A stretch of 64,000 bases of DNA from CAYVRJ01 sp964453645. Lineage in GTDB: Bacteria; Bacillota; Clostridia; Christensenellales; JAWKQI01. The stretch is from the NCBI GenBank assembly GCA_964453645.1, contig CAYVRJ010000003.1, positions 124,001 through 188,000 on the forward strand, in the 5' to 3' direction. Positions 26,090 through 33,911 of this stretch are shown piece by piece. The notes below the pieces were generated by a model that made no database searches, was not told the origin of the DNA, and saw only the letters and a program-made list of their open reading frames with translations. Each line of letters begins with the position of its first letter. Within the stretch, counting starts at the first letter, position 1. The position numbers were made by a program, and so were the translations under genes.

Positions 26090-26918
26090 TACCCCGCACC
26101 TCGCTCAGCCGCACGCTGTGCACCACATCCCCTCCAAGGGTGAGTTTGACAACCCCTCCGTCCAGCATACACGAGACATAAATATGTTCCCCCAGCACCG
26201 TGAGATCGTCGGGCATGGAGACCCCTCCCGTGGTTTTTAACAGTTCCAGGGTGTGTAGGTCGTAAATATTGAGACTGTCGTCGCCGGTGTTTAGGCAGTA
26301 CAGCCGATCTTCAAAGCAGAGCAGTTTGGTGGGCATACTCTTGGCACTGTTTTTCATGAGGCTGTTGCCGGCAAGGTCAAACACTTCCACATATCCGTTG
26401 GAAAAATACCCCTCATCCGAATAGGAAACATATAATTTATCCCCGTGAAAGTGCACACAGTTGGGAAATCCGTCGATGGGAATGGACAGGGTTTCTTTTA
26501 ACGTGTGTATGTCGTAGAGAGAGATGCGCTTTCCGTAAAGAAGGGCAACGGCAATGGTGGAACCGTTGCTGTCGAAGTGAATGGGAAATCCGGAGGATGA
26601 GAAAATCTTTGTTGCATTTAATTCCTCATCGATTAAATAGACAAAGTCCGTTTCACCGCAGGTCACAACCAGGGTATCACCGCATTGGCCAATACAGGTT
26701 GGATAGGAGCAAACCCGTTTTTGTTCCATGAGGCCCTTGTTTAAATCAATTTTGGCAACGCTGCCATCGTATATGTTTGCACAAAGGAGTATGTTTTCCA
26801 GCCTGAGCATGGATTTGGGGCCACTCATTTTGGCAAGTTCGAAGGTTCTGAGTATCTCCAAGTTCTCGTTTAGTTCCGCCACTTTGCTCTGAGAGGTCAA
26901 TGCACAATACACTTCCAT
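26079..26918 (-). CDS. YncE-like beta-propeller protein of unknown function
   Basis: A 279-residue all-beta protein made of repeated four-stranded blades of about 40 residues. Blade signatures include GDTLVVTCGETDFVYLID, GKRISLYDIHTLKE, GDKLYVSYSDEG, EDRLYCLNTGDDSLNIYDL and GEHIYVSCMLDGGVVKL. This suits a six- or seven-bladed YncE/surface-antigen type propeller. There is no signal peptide or membrane segment, so it appears cytoplasmic. The ATG at 26918 follows GCGGAGGGATTGGTTAT; the frame is open 31 codons further but without a better site. It stands alone on the minus strand. I assign no function. Confidence 0.7.
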   Translation of the reverse strand: MEVYCALTSQSKVAELNENLEILRTFELAKMSGPKSMLRLENILLCANIYDGSVAKIDLNKGLMEQKRVCSYPTCIGQCGDTLVVTCGETDFVYLIDEELNATKIFSSSGFPIHFDSNGSTIAVALLYGKRISLYDIHTLKETLSIPIDGFPNCVHFHGDKLYVSYSDEGYFSNGYVEVFDLAGNSLMKNSAKSMPTKLLCFEDRLYCLNTGDDSLNIYDLHTLELLKTTGGVSMPDDLTVLGEHIYVSCMLDGGVVKLTLGGDVVHSVRLSEVRGITN

Positions 26919-27027
26919 ATAACCAATCCCTCCGCTTTTACTACATACAAACATTCTATTCAAAAGGGGGAGAATGGGTGAAAAACACTTTTCTTGTGAA
27001 AAAAATCCCAAAATAGAAAAATTCTCG

Positions 27028-27056
27028 TTGTAATTTTGTTTGGTTTCGTGTATATT
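27028..27056 (+). promoter_or_regulatory. Promoter of the oxaloacetate decarboxylase operon
   Basis: TTGTAA at 27028-27033 and TATATT at 27051-27056 with a 17-base spacer, leaving a leader of about 80 bases before oadA. Confidence 0.55.
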
Positions 27057-27141
27057 AAGACTGGGTAAGGATTGATTTTCTTTTAGAAATCATTTATTTA
27101 TTACAAATTACATCAACATCACTTAAGGAGGAATTTTGTTC

Positions 27142-28518
27142 ATGAAGGTAAACTTTACTGAAACGGTCTTGCGCGATGCCAACCAATCCCTCATCGCAAC
27201 CAGAATGCCCTTTGAAGACTTTGAGGGAATCCTTGAAGTCATGGATCAGGCGGGGTATTATTCGCTGGAATGCTGGGGAGGTGCAACATTCGACTCGTGC
27301 CTTCGCTTCTTAAACGAAGACCCATGGGAAAGACTGAGAAAGATTAAAGCGAAAGTCAAGAACACCAAACTGCAAATGCTGCTCAGAGGAGCAAACCTTC
27401 TGGGTTATAAGCACTATCCCGACGACGTGGTGCGCAAGTTCACCCGTGCATCGGTGGAAAACGGAGTTGACATCGTGCGTATTTTCGACGCACTCAACGA
27501 CGTGCGCAACATTGAAATATGCGTGGACGAAACCATTAAAGCGGGTGGACATGCTTCGGGTTGTATTGCATACACCACAAGCCCCATCCACACCCTGGAG
27601 AGTTATGTAAAACTAGCCAAACAAATGGTTGACCTAGGCGTTAACTCCATTTGTATCAAGGATATGGCGGGCATTATGGGCCCCAACGATGCGTTTGAGC
27701 TGATTAAGGCGCTGAAAGAAAATTGCAGTGTGCCCATCGTGGTGCACACCCACTCCACCACCGGCTACGGCCCCGTGACCTTGCTCAAATCTATTGAAGC
27801 GGGTGCGGATGTCATCGATACAGCCATTGCAGCCTTCTCGGGCGGCACATCTCAGCCCTGCACCGAGAGCATGTATTATGCCCTCAAGCAACTGGGATAC
27901 GAAATGCAGCTTAACGGCAGCAAGTTAAAAGAGATCAACGATTTCTTTAAACCCATCAAAGCAAAATATTTGGAATCCGGTCTTTTGGATCCATACGTCA
28001 TGGGCACAGATGCAGACGCACTGGAATATCAGATTCCCGGCGGAATGCTTTCCAACTTAGTGTCCCAGTTAAAACAAGCAAACTCCATCGAAAAACTGCC
28101 CTTGGTTTTAGAAGAAACACCAAAGGTAAGAAAAGAGCTTGGATATCCTCCCCTGGTAACACCTATGAGCCAGATGGTGGGCGTGCAGGCTGCAACCAAC
28201 GTACTCGTGGGCGAACGCTACAAGAACATCTCCAAGGAGATTATGGCATACATTCGCGGTGAATACGGTCATCCCCCAGGAGAGATCGACGAAGCACTCA
28301 TCAAAAAAGTACTGGGCGACGAAAAGCCGGTAACCGGAAGATACGCTGCAACGCTGGCTCCCGAGTTCGACAAAGTGAAGGCCGAGCTGGGCGACAAAGC
28401 AAAGAGCGATGAAGATGTACTCTCCTACATCGTATTCCCCCAGATCACCGAAAAATTCTTTGAAAAGCGTGAAGAGCTTGCATCCCGCAAGGTCAAGTAC
28501 TCCATCGAAAAGGCATAG
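27142..28518 (+). CDS. oadA: Oxaloacetate decarboxylase subunit alpha (carboxyltransferase domain only)
   Basis: Transfers the carboxyl group of oxaloacetate to biotin, giving pyruvate. The HMGL-like barrel has ETVLRDANQSLIATRM, the reactive lysine region SICIKDMAGIMGP and metal-binding VHTHSTTGYG. The PYC/OADA domain follows, with ITEKF near the end. At 458 residues it lacks the C-terminal biotin domain of fused OadA proteins; a separate biotin protein is encoded two genes downstream. The ATG at 27142 is 10 bases from AAGGAGG; a TTG at 27136 is an alternative. The fold is shared with pyruvate carboxylase B subunits, but the neighbours indicate the membrane decarboxylase. Confidence 0.93.
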   Translation: MKVNFTETVLRDANQSLIATRMPFEDFEGILEVMDQAGYYSLECWGGATFDSCLRFLNEDPWERLRKIKAKVKNTKLQMLLRGANLLGYKHYPDDVVRKFTRASVENGVDIVRIFDALNDVRNIEICVDETIKAGGHASGCIAYTTSPIHTLESYVKLAKQMVDLGVNSICIKDMAGIMGPNDAFELIKALKENCSVPIVVHTHSTTGYGPVTLLKSIEAGADVIDTAIAAFSGGTSQPCTESMYYALKQLGYEMQLNGSKLKEINDFFKPIKAKYLESGLLDPYVMGTDADALEYQIPGGMLSNLVSQLKQANSIEKLPLVLEETPKVRKELGYPPLVTPMSQMVGVQAATNVLVGERYKNISKEIMAYIRGEYGHPPGEIDEALIKKVLGDEKPVTGRYAATLAPEFDKVKAELGDKAKSDEDVLSYIVFPQITEKFFEKREELASRKVKYSIEKA

Positions 28519-28528
28519 GAGGTAAAGG

Positions 28529-28867
28529 ATGAGCGTTCAACAAATGTCTTTAGGGGACAGCTTGCTTTTATCGGTAGTGGGCATACTGTTTGTGTTTTTA
28601 ATTCTGGCCTTCTTGGCCGTCGTGGTTGTGGTCATGGCAAAACTGGTCACATCCTTTCACAAAAAGTCGGTGCCCGAGCCTAAGGCGAACACACCCATTT
28701 CTACTGCCATTACACCGGCTCCCGTTCCCATGGGATCCATCTTTGGCGGAAATGTCAAGCTTTTCGATGTGGACGACCAGACAGCAGCACTGATCATGGC
28801 GATCGTTGCAAACAATTCGGACATCCCGTTAAATGAGCTGGTGTTCAAGTCCATTCGCGCACTATAA
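28529..28867 (+). CDS. oadG: Sodium pump decarboxylase subunit gamma (OadG family)
   Basis: Small membrane subunit that holds the alpha and beta subunits together. One strong transmembrane helix lies at about residues 10-40 (VVGILFVFLILAFLAVVVVV). A Pro/Ala-rich linker and a short C-terminal domain ending in PLNELVFKSIRAL follow. At 112 residues it fits the OadG family, whose members share little sequence. The start follows AGGAGGTAAAGG. Its place between oadA and the biotin carrier is the usual order. Confidence 0.85.
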   Translation: MSVQQMSLGDSLLLSVVGILFVFLILAFLAVVVVVMAKLVTSFHKKSVPEPKANTPISTAITPAPVPMGSIFGGNVKLFDVDDQTAALIMAIVANNSDIPLNELVFKSIRAL

Positions 28868-28888
28868 GAAATTGGAGGTTTTTTATTC

Positions 28889-29278
28889 ATGAAATACAAC
28901 ATCAACCTAAACGGTAAAAAATATGAAGTAGAGGTGGAGAGGGGACAAGCTGAAGTGGTTTCCGTTGCGGATATCGCTCCCGTGGCCGCTGCCCCCGCCC
29001 CCGTTGCCGCAGCAGCACCGGCACCCGCCGCTCCCGCTGCTCCCGCAGCAGCCGCAACAGCAGCCGGGGAGAAAGTTGCATCCCCCATGCCCGGAACAAT
29101 TCTGGACATTCGGGTATCCCAAGGTCAGTCGGTGAATGCCGGTGACATTCTCATGATTCTCGAAGCCATGAAAATGGAAAACGAAATTGTTGCACCCAAA
29201 GCGGGTACAGTCGCTCAGATCGTCGTTGCCAAAGGTGCAGGCGTTCAAACAGGCGATGTATTGGCAGTGATCGCTTAA
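28889..29278 (+). CDS. Biotin carboxyl carrier subunit of the decarboxylase
   Basis: Carries carboxyl-biotin from the alpha subunit to the membrane beta subunit. The biotinylation motif EAMKMENEI puts the modified lysine at K95, 34 residues from the C terminus, as is typical. Residues 32-58 are an Ala/Pro-rich swinging linker, a codon-repetitive stretch. The N-terminal 25 residues (MKYNINLNGKKYEVEVERG) are a short beta segment seen in stand-alone decarboxylase carriers (GcdC/MmdC type). The start follows TTGGAGGTTTTTTATTC. Confidence 0.93.
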   Translation: MKYNINLNGKKYEVEVERGQAEVVSVADIAPVAAAPAPVAAAAPAPAAPAAPAAAATAAGEKVASPMPGTILDIRVSQGQSVNAGDILMILEAMKMENEIVAPKAGTVAQIVVAKGAGVQTGDVLAVIA

Positions 29279-29289
29279 AGGAGGCATAA

Positions 29290-30426
29290 ATGGGATTCTC
29301 TATAACTGAAACCATCGAAAACCTTTGGCAATCGGTGGGGCTGCTGCAACTGTCATGGCAAAACATTATCATGATCATCATTGCATCGGTTCTCATATTT
29401 TTAGCCATTGCCAAAAAGTTTGAACCATTGCTGCTCTTGCCCATTGCATTCGGCATGCTGCTTGTAAACATTGCTCCTCAGATGCTCAGCACCAGTGAGG
29501 AAGGCAACCTGATTTACTACCTCTATCAAGGTGTTAAACTGGGTATCTATCCTTCGCTGATCTTCCTTGGCATCGGTGCAATGACAGACTTCGGTCCCCT
29601 TTTGGCTCGGCCTTCCAGCTTATTGTTGGGTGCCGCAGCTCAGCTTGGCATTTACTGTGCCTTTATCGTTGCAAACCTGTTGCCCTTCTATTCGGCAACA
29701 CAAGCTGCATCCATCGGCATCATCGGCGGCGCAGACGGCCCCACAGCGATTTACTTAACCACAAAGATTGCGCCTGAAATTCTGCCGGCTATCGCCATTG
29801 CAGCATATTCATACATGGCGTTAATTCCCATCATTCAGCCCCCGCTGATGAAGATGATGACCACCAAGAAAGAGCGCACCATCGTGATGACCAACCTGCG
29901 GGAAGTTTCCAAACTCGAAAAGATTCTCTTCCCCATCGTTGTTACCATCGTAACCGTACTCATTCTGCCCCCCGTAGCTCCGCTTTTGGGTATGCTCATG
30001 CTGGGCAACCTGTTTAAAGAGTGCGGTGTTGTGGATCGTTTGTCCGATACAGCACAAAACGCCCTGATCAACATCGTAACGATTTTCTTAGGGTTAACAG
30101 TGGGTGCAACTGCCGTGGGTGAAAAGTTCTTAACCATTCAGACGCTGGGTATCATTGCACTGGGTCTGGTTGCCTTCATGTTCTCCACCGTTGGCGGTCT
30201 GTTCTTCGGCAAGATTATGTGCTGGCTCACCAAGGGTAAGGTAAACCCCCTCATCGGTGCAGCGGGCGTATCCGCCGTACCCATGGCTGCCCGCGTTGTG
30301 CAGCGGTTTGGTCAAAAGTATAACCCCCACAACTTCCTGCTCATGCACGCCATGGGCCCCAACGTGGCAGGTGTTATCGGTTCGGCTGTTGCAGCAGGAT
30401 TCTTGCTGGCAGTGTTTGGCTCTTAA
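29290..30426 (+). CDS. oadB: Sodium-pumping decarboxylase subunit beta
   Basis: Membrane subunit that decarboxylates carboxy-biotin and exports Na+. It is a 378-residue polytopic protein with about 9-11 membrane segments. Family motifs include GIYPSLIFLGIGAMTDFGPL, IGIIGGADGPTAIYLTTK with the sodium-site aspartate, YSYMALIPIIQPP and VSAVPMAARVVQ. OadB, MmdB and GcdB are very alike; the alpha subunit argues for oxaloacetate. The start is behind AAAGGAGGCATAA. It is followed by an aminotransferase after 15 bases. Confidence 0.94.
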   Translation: MGFSITETIENLWQSVGLLQLSWQNIIMIIIASVLIFLAIAKKFEPLLLLPIAFGMLLVNIAPQMLSTSEEGNLIYYLYQGVKLGIYPSLIFLGIGAMTDFGPLLARPSSLLLGAAAQLGIYCAFIVANLLPFYSATQAASIGIIGGADGPTAIYLTTKIAPEILPAIAIAAYSYMALIPIIQPPLMKMMTTKKERTIVMTNLREVSKLEKILFPIVVTIVTVLILPPVAPLLGMLMLGNLFKECGVVDRLSDTAQNALINIVTIFLGLTVGATAVGEKFLTIQTLGIIALGLVAFMFSTVGGLFFGKIMCWLTKGKVNPLIGAAGVSAVPMAARVVQRFGQKYNPHNFLLMHAMGPNVAGVIGSAVAAGFLLAVFGS

Positions 30427-30441
30427 ACGAATAAGAATACA

Positions 30442-31605
30442 ATGAAATTTTCAAAAAGAACCGAATTGTTCGGAACGAACATATTTTCGGAATTAGAAGC
30501 AATACGTCAAGTGAGGCTTCAAAAAGGTCTGGAGGTCATCAACCTATCGGTTGGTACTCCCGACCTTGCTCCTTCGGAGCACGTCATCTCTGCATTTACA
30601 CAAGGGGGGAAAGACCCTCAAAACTATAAATACTCTCTAAACGAAACAAACGAATTAAAAGATGCGGTGGTAAACTGGTACCTTTCACGGTATGGCGTTT
30701 CCCTCGGGCACAAACATATTGTGGCTTGCCACGGCTCCCAGGAGGGCATTGCACACATCCCCCTCATTTTGTGTGACGAAGGGGATATTGTGTTGGTTCC
30801 CAATCCCGGTTACCCCATATTCAGTGTGGGGCCCATGCTCAGCGGAGCCAAACTCTATGAAGTGCCCCTGTTGGAGCAAAACGACTATGTGATGGATTTG
30901 GATGCAATCGATGAAAACATTGCCAAACAGGCAAAGGTGATCATCGTTTCATATCCCAACAATCCAACCACGGCAACGGCACCCTATGCGTTTTATGAGA
31001 AACTGGTTGCCTTTGCAAAAAAATACGACATCGTCGTGGTGCACGACAACGCCTATTCGGAACTTGTGTTCGATGGGCAACCGGGCATGTCCTTTTTGTC
31101 GGTGCCGGGAGCATTTGACGTGGGGGTTGAATTTAATTCCCTGTCCAAATCCTACAACATGACGGGACTGCGCATTTCCTTTTGTTTGGGTAACGAGGAG
31201 ATTATTCATAAGTTTCGGGTGTTAAAATCCCAAATCGACTACGGCATTTCGTATCCCGTACAGATTGCAGCCATTGCGGCACTCAGCCAAGACCAAACCT
31301 TTTTGCAAAACAGCAGAAAAGAGTACAAGGCAAGGCGAGATACCTTAGTTGCAGGGCTGAACGGTGCAGGCATGTGCGCCAAGGGCGATGGGGGAACCAT
31401 GTTCGTCTGGTGTAAAATCCCCGAAGGTTTTGCAGATTCCATTTCTTTTTCCAAGACATTATTGGAACAAACTGGGGTAATCTGTGTGCCCGGGGCTAGT
31501 TTTGGCAGCTTGGGGGACAGATACGTTCGCTTTGCACTGGTTGAAGACTGTGCACAATTAAAAAGAGCCACGGAACTGATTCAAAGTCTTACGATTCATA
31601 AGTGA
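30442..31605 (+). CDS. Class I/II PLP-dependent aminotransferase
   Basis: Fold-type I aminotransferase of 387 residues. It has NLSVGTPDLAPSEHV, the cofactor-ring segment CHGSQEGIAH, SYPNNPTTATAP, VVHDNAYSELVFDG and the Schiff-base lysine in NSLSKSYNMTGLRIS. It resembles LL-diaminopimelate and alanine/aspartate aminotransferases, so the exact amino acid is uncertain. It sits 15 bases after oadB with a poor ribosome site, suggesting dependence on upstream translation. A role making oxaloacetate or another oxo-acid for the decarboxylase is an inference from this placement. The end overlaps the facing gene by 17 bases. Confidence 0.85.
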   Translation: MKFSKRTELFGTNIFSELEAIRQVRLQKGLEVINLSVGTPDLAPSEHVISAFTQGGKDPQNYKYSLNETNELKDAVVNWYLSRYGVSLGHKHIVACHGSQEGIAHIPLILCDEGDIVLVPNPGYPIFSVGPMLSGAKLYEVPLLEQNDYVMDLDAIDENIAKQAKVIIVSYPNNPTTATAPYAFYEKLVAFAKKYDIVVVHDNAYSELVFDGQPGMSFLSVPGAFDVGVEFNSLSKSYNMTGLRISFCLGNEEIIHKFRVLKSQIDYGISYPVQIAAIAALSQDQTFLQNSRKEYKARRDTLVAGLNGAGMCAKGDGGTMFVWCKIPEGFADSISFSKTLLEQTGVICVPGASFGSLGDRYVRFALVEDCAQLKRATELIQSLTIHK

Positions 31606-32080
31606 CAAATAGTATATCTTTATTAGTCTTTTTGGCGTATGAGAGTGCATCAAATTTATAATTTCCGTATTTCACATATGCAATAATTAGGGAAGAACGG
31701 TCTATAATGGAACGGTTGTTGGCAGTAATACAACCGTTTTCGTATGTTTCTAATAAGTACGTACATTCGTGGGAGTGCTTGGAAATATAATCGAAACACT
31801 TGCGCTGCTGGCTCGACCAAGATGCAATCCGGTTTGCCGAGGGGAGCTGTAGACATAATTTTATTTCGGGGGAAACCACCTTGTGCAGTAGCACCAAAAG
31901 GGGAGCGATTAAGTTAAAACCCCTCGTTGCATCGCTGATAAAACCCTTGATTCCCCTGCTCTTGGCTTCGGATATTGCCTCGAAAGTACTGGATATTAAC
32001 CGCAAATACTCAGCGGAATTGACACTTGGAAGAGGGGCATTTGAAATAAAAGCAGCAGTGAAAGTTGAATCCTCTTGCAT
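31589..32080 (-). CDS. Degenerate SLOG/DUF1273-like protein
   Basis: A 163-residue cytoplasmic protein resembling the YpsA/DUF1273 branch of the SLOG superfamily, Rossmann-like proteins thought to bind nucleotides or related ligands. Shared features are GIKGFISDATRGFNLIAPLLVL, ANRIASWSSQQRKCFDYIS and NRSIIDRSSLIIAYVKYG followed by ALSYAKKTNKDILFV. The N-terminal TGHRP-type motif is replaced by ISNAP and the expected acidic residue after the Gly-rich loop is missing, so ligand binding may be lost. The ATG follows TAGGAGGGTTT. It is a single gene with its own promoter, between an aminotransferase and lrp. Function unknown. Confidence 0.65.
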   Translation of the reverse strand: MQEDSTFTAAFISNAPLPSVNSAEYLRLISSTFEAISEAKSRGIKGFISDATRGFNLIAPLLVLLHKVVSPEIKLCLQLPSANRIASWSSQQRKCFDYISKHSHECTYLLETYENGCITANNRSIIDRSSLIIAYVKYGNYKFDALSYAKKTNKDILFVTYES

Positions 32081-32112
32081 AAACCCTCCTAAAAACCCTC
32101 TAAATATGATCC

Positions 32113-32141
32113 ATTATAGCAAGAAATGATATTGTTAGCAA
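32113..32141 (-). promoter_or_regulatory. Promoter of the SLOG-like gene
   Basis: On the minus strand, TTGCTA at 32141-32136 and TATAAT at 32118-32113 with a 17-base spacer. Confidence 0.65.
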
Positions 32142-32184
32142 TATACTCGTTTAATATATGTCTAAAATGATAAGGCGATAAAAA

Positions 32185-32213
32185 TTGACGGATTTGTACG
32201 GATGATGTATTAT
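32185..32213 (+). promoter_or_regulatory. Promoter of the lrp-aminotransferase operon
   Basis: TTGACG at 32185-32190 and TATTAT at 32208-32213 with a 17-base spacer, 31 bases before the lrp start. Confidence 0.75.
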
Positions 32214-32244
32214 AGAGGTAATATTCAATCACGGAGGGGGATCC

Positions 32245-32739
32245 ATGAACAACAGAGAGATATACGAAGCGTTAGATATTCTCGCTCAGGATGGCAAAGC
32301 CACAGCCAACGACATTGCCCTGATGTTAGGCTTATCTGAGCGTTATGTTGAAGAAATGATAACGAAGCTGGAAAACGAACGGATCATCGTTAAGTATTCC
32401 GCCATTATTAATACAGATAAACTAGAAAAGGATTTGACAGAGTCTTTAATCGAGGTGAAAGTCGATCCCCAGCGGGAGCGGGGGTACGACGAAATTGCCG
32501 GAAAAATTATGCGCTTTCCCGAGGTGAAGTCCGTATATTTAATGTCGGGCACGTATGATTTAGCCGTGCTGCTCACCGCATCCACCGTCAAGCAAATATC
32601 TAAGTTTGTATTTGAAAAACTTGCGGTGATCGAAGGGGTGCGCTCCACATCCACACACTTTATCATGCGAAAATATAAGGAGAGTGGGGTTGTCCTGTGT
32701 GACGAAGAGTCGGACAACCGCCTTGTGGTATCCCCATGA
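32245..32739 (+). CDS. Lrp/AsnC family transcriptional regulator
   Basis: A 164-residue feast/famine regulator. The N-terminal winged helix is KATANDIALMLGLSERYVEEMITKLE, followed by ERIIVKYSAIIN. The C-terminal RAM domain (about 65-150), which binds amino acids and makes octamers, has MSGTYDLAVLL and VEGVRSTST-like VIEGVRSTSTHF. The start follows CGGAGGGGGATCC. It overlaps the next aminotransferase gene by ATGA, so it probably senses an amino acid handled by that enzyme and regulates its own operon. Confidence 0.92.
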   Translation: MNNREIYEALDILAQDGKATANDIALMLGLSERYVEEMITKLENERIIVKYSAIINTDKLEKDLTESLIEVKVDPQRERGYDEIAGKIMRFPEVKSVYLMSGTYDLAVLLTASTVKQISKFVFEKLAVIEGVRSTSTHFIMRKYKESGVVLCDEESDNRLVVSP

Positions 32740-33911
32740 ACTACAACGAGTTGATTGCGAAAAATGTTGCCGTGGTTCCGCCGTCGGGCATACGGCGTTT
32801 TTTTGATATTGCCAGTGAGATGAAGGAATGTATCTCCCTAGGAATTGGTGAACCGGATTTTGTCACCCCGTGGCACATCCGGGAAGCAGCCATTTACTCC
32901 ATTGAGAAGGGAGACACCCACTATACCTCCAACTGGGGTATGACCCCCCTTCGGGTTGCCATAACCGAATACCTGCAAAAACAATATGGCGTGAAATACG
33001 ATTTCGAGCAGGTGCTGGTGACAGTGGGAGCAAGCGAAGCATTGGATCTAGCCTTTCGGGCGATCATCGACCCAGGGGATGAAGTGCTGGTGCCTGCACC
33101 GTCCTACGTTTCCTATTTCCCCGCAGTGACTTTTGCAGGGGGAGTGCCCGTGTGCATTGAGACGCTGGAGCAGGACGAGTTTAAAATACTACCCGAGCAG
33201 CTAAAGCGTGCCATCACCAAGAAGACAAAGGCCATTGTGATCCCCTATCCAAACAACCCCACCGGGGCGATCATGACAAAAGAAGATTACGAGGCAATTG
33301 CCAATATTATAATAGAAAACAATCTGTTGGTGTTATCCGACGAGATTTATTCGGAACTGACTTATGGGGGAACCCACGTTTCCATTGCATCCATCGAGGG
33401 CATGTACGAGCGGACAATCCTAATCAACGGCTTTTCCAAATCCTTTGCAATGACGGGGTGGAGGCTGGGATATGCCACAGGACCCATGGAAATACTCAGT
33501 GCCATGTGTAAAATTCACCAGTATTGCATGCTGTGCGCCCCCATCACCAGTCAAATGGCGGGGCTCGAGGCCCTCAATTCCGAGATGGAAAACGGATTCC
33601 CCAATGTATTAAAAATGAAGAGGGAGTACAACAGGCGCAGAATGCTCATCTATACGTCCTTTAACGAGATGGGACTGCACTCCTTTGAGCCATTGGGGGC
33701 GTTTTATATCTTCCCCAACATAAAATCCACGGGGCTTTCGTCCAACGAGTTTTGTGAGCGTCTGATCTATTCGAAACAAGTGGCATGTGTGCCGGGCAAC
33801 GCCTTTGGTGAAGCGGGAGAGGGTTTTATTCGCTGTTCCTATGCTTCGTCTGTGGATAATATTAAAGAAGCCATGCGCCGCATCGCTGAATTTATTGAGG
33901 AATTAAAATGA
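32736..33911 (+). CDS. Class I aminotransferase (aspartate/aromatic type)
   Basis: PLP enzyme of 391 residues. Motifs include LGIGEPDFVTPWHI, VTVGASEALDLAFRA, PYPNNPTGAIM, SDEIYSELTYGG and the Schiff-base lysine NGFSKSFAMTGWRLGYATGP, then a C-terminal RCSYASS substrate arginine. It falls with PatA/AspC-type enzymes acting on aspartate, aromatic or acetylated diaminopimelate substrates. It is translationally coupled to lrp upstream and the DUF362 gene downstream by ATGA overlaps. The exact substrate cannot be read from the sequence. Confidence 0.9.
   Translation: MNYNELIAKNVAVVPPSGIRRFFDIASEMKECISLGIGEPDFVTPWHIREAAIYSIEKGDTHYTSNWGMTPLRVAITEYLQKQYGVKYDFEQVLVTVGASEALDLAFRAIIDPGDEVLVPAPSYVSYFPAVTFAGGVPVCIETLEQDEFKILPEQLKRAITKKTKAIVIPYPNNPTGAIMTKEDYEAIANIIIENNLLVLSDEIYSELTYGGTHVSIASIEGMYERTILINGFSKSFAMTGWRLGYATGPMEILSAMCKIHQYCMLCAPITSQMAGLEALNSEMENGFPNVLKMKREYNRRRMLIYTSFNEMGLHSFEPLGAFYIFPNIKSTGLSSNEFCERLIYSKQVACVPGNAFGEAGEGFIRCSYASSVDNIKEAMRRIAEFIEELK

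Noticed and set aside
28975..29065. Repetitive GC-rich stretch in the biotin carrier gene
   Set aside because: It is the Ala/Pro linker expected in biotin carrier proteins, not an independent DNA repeat.
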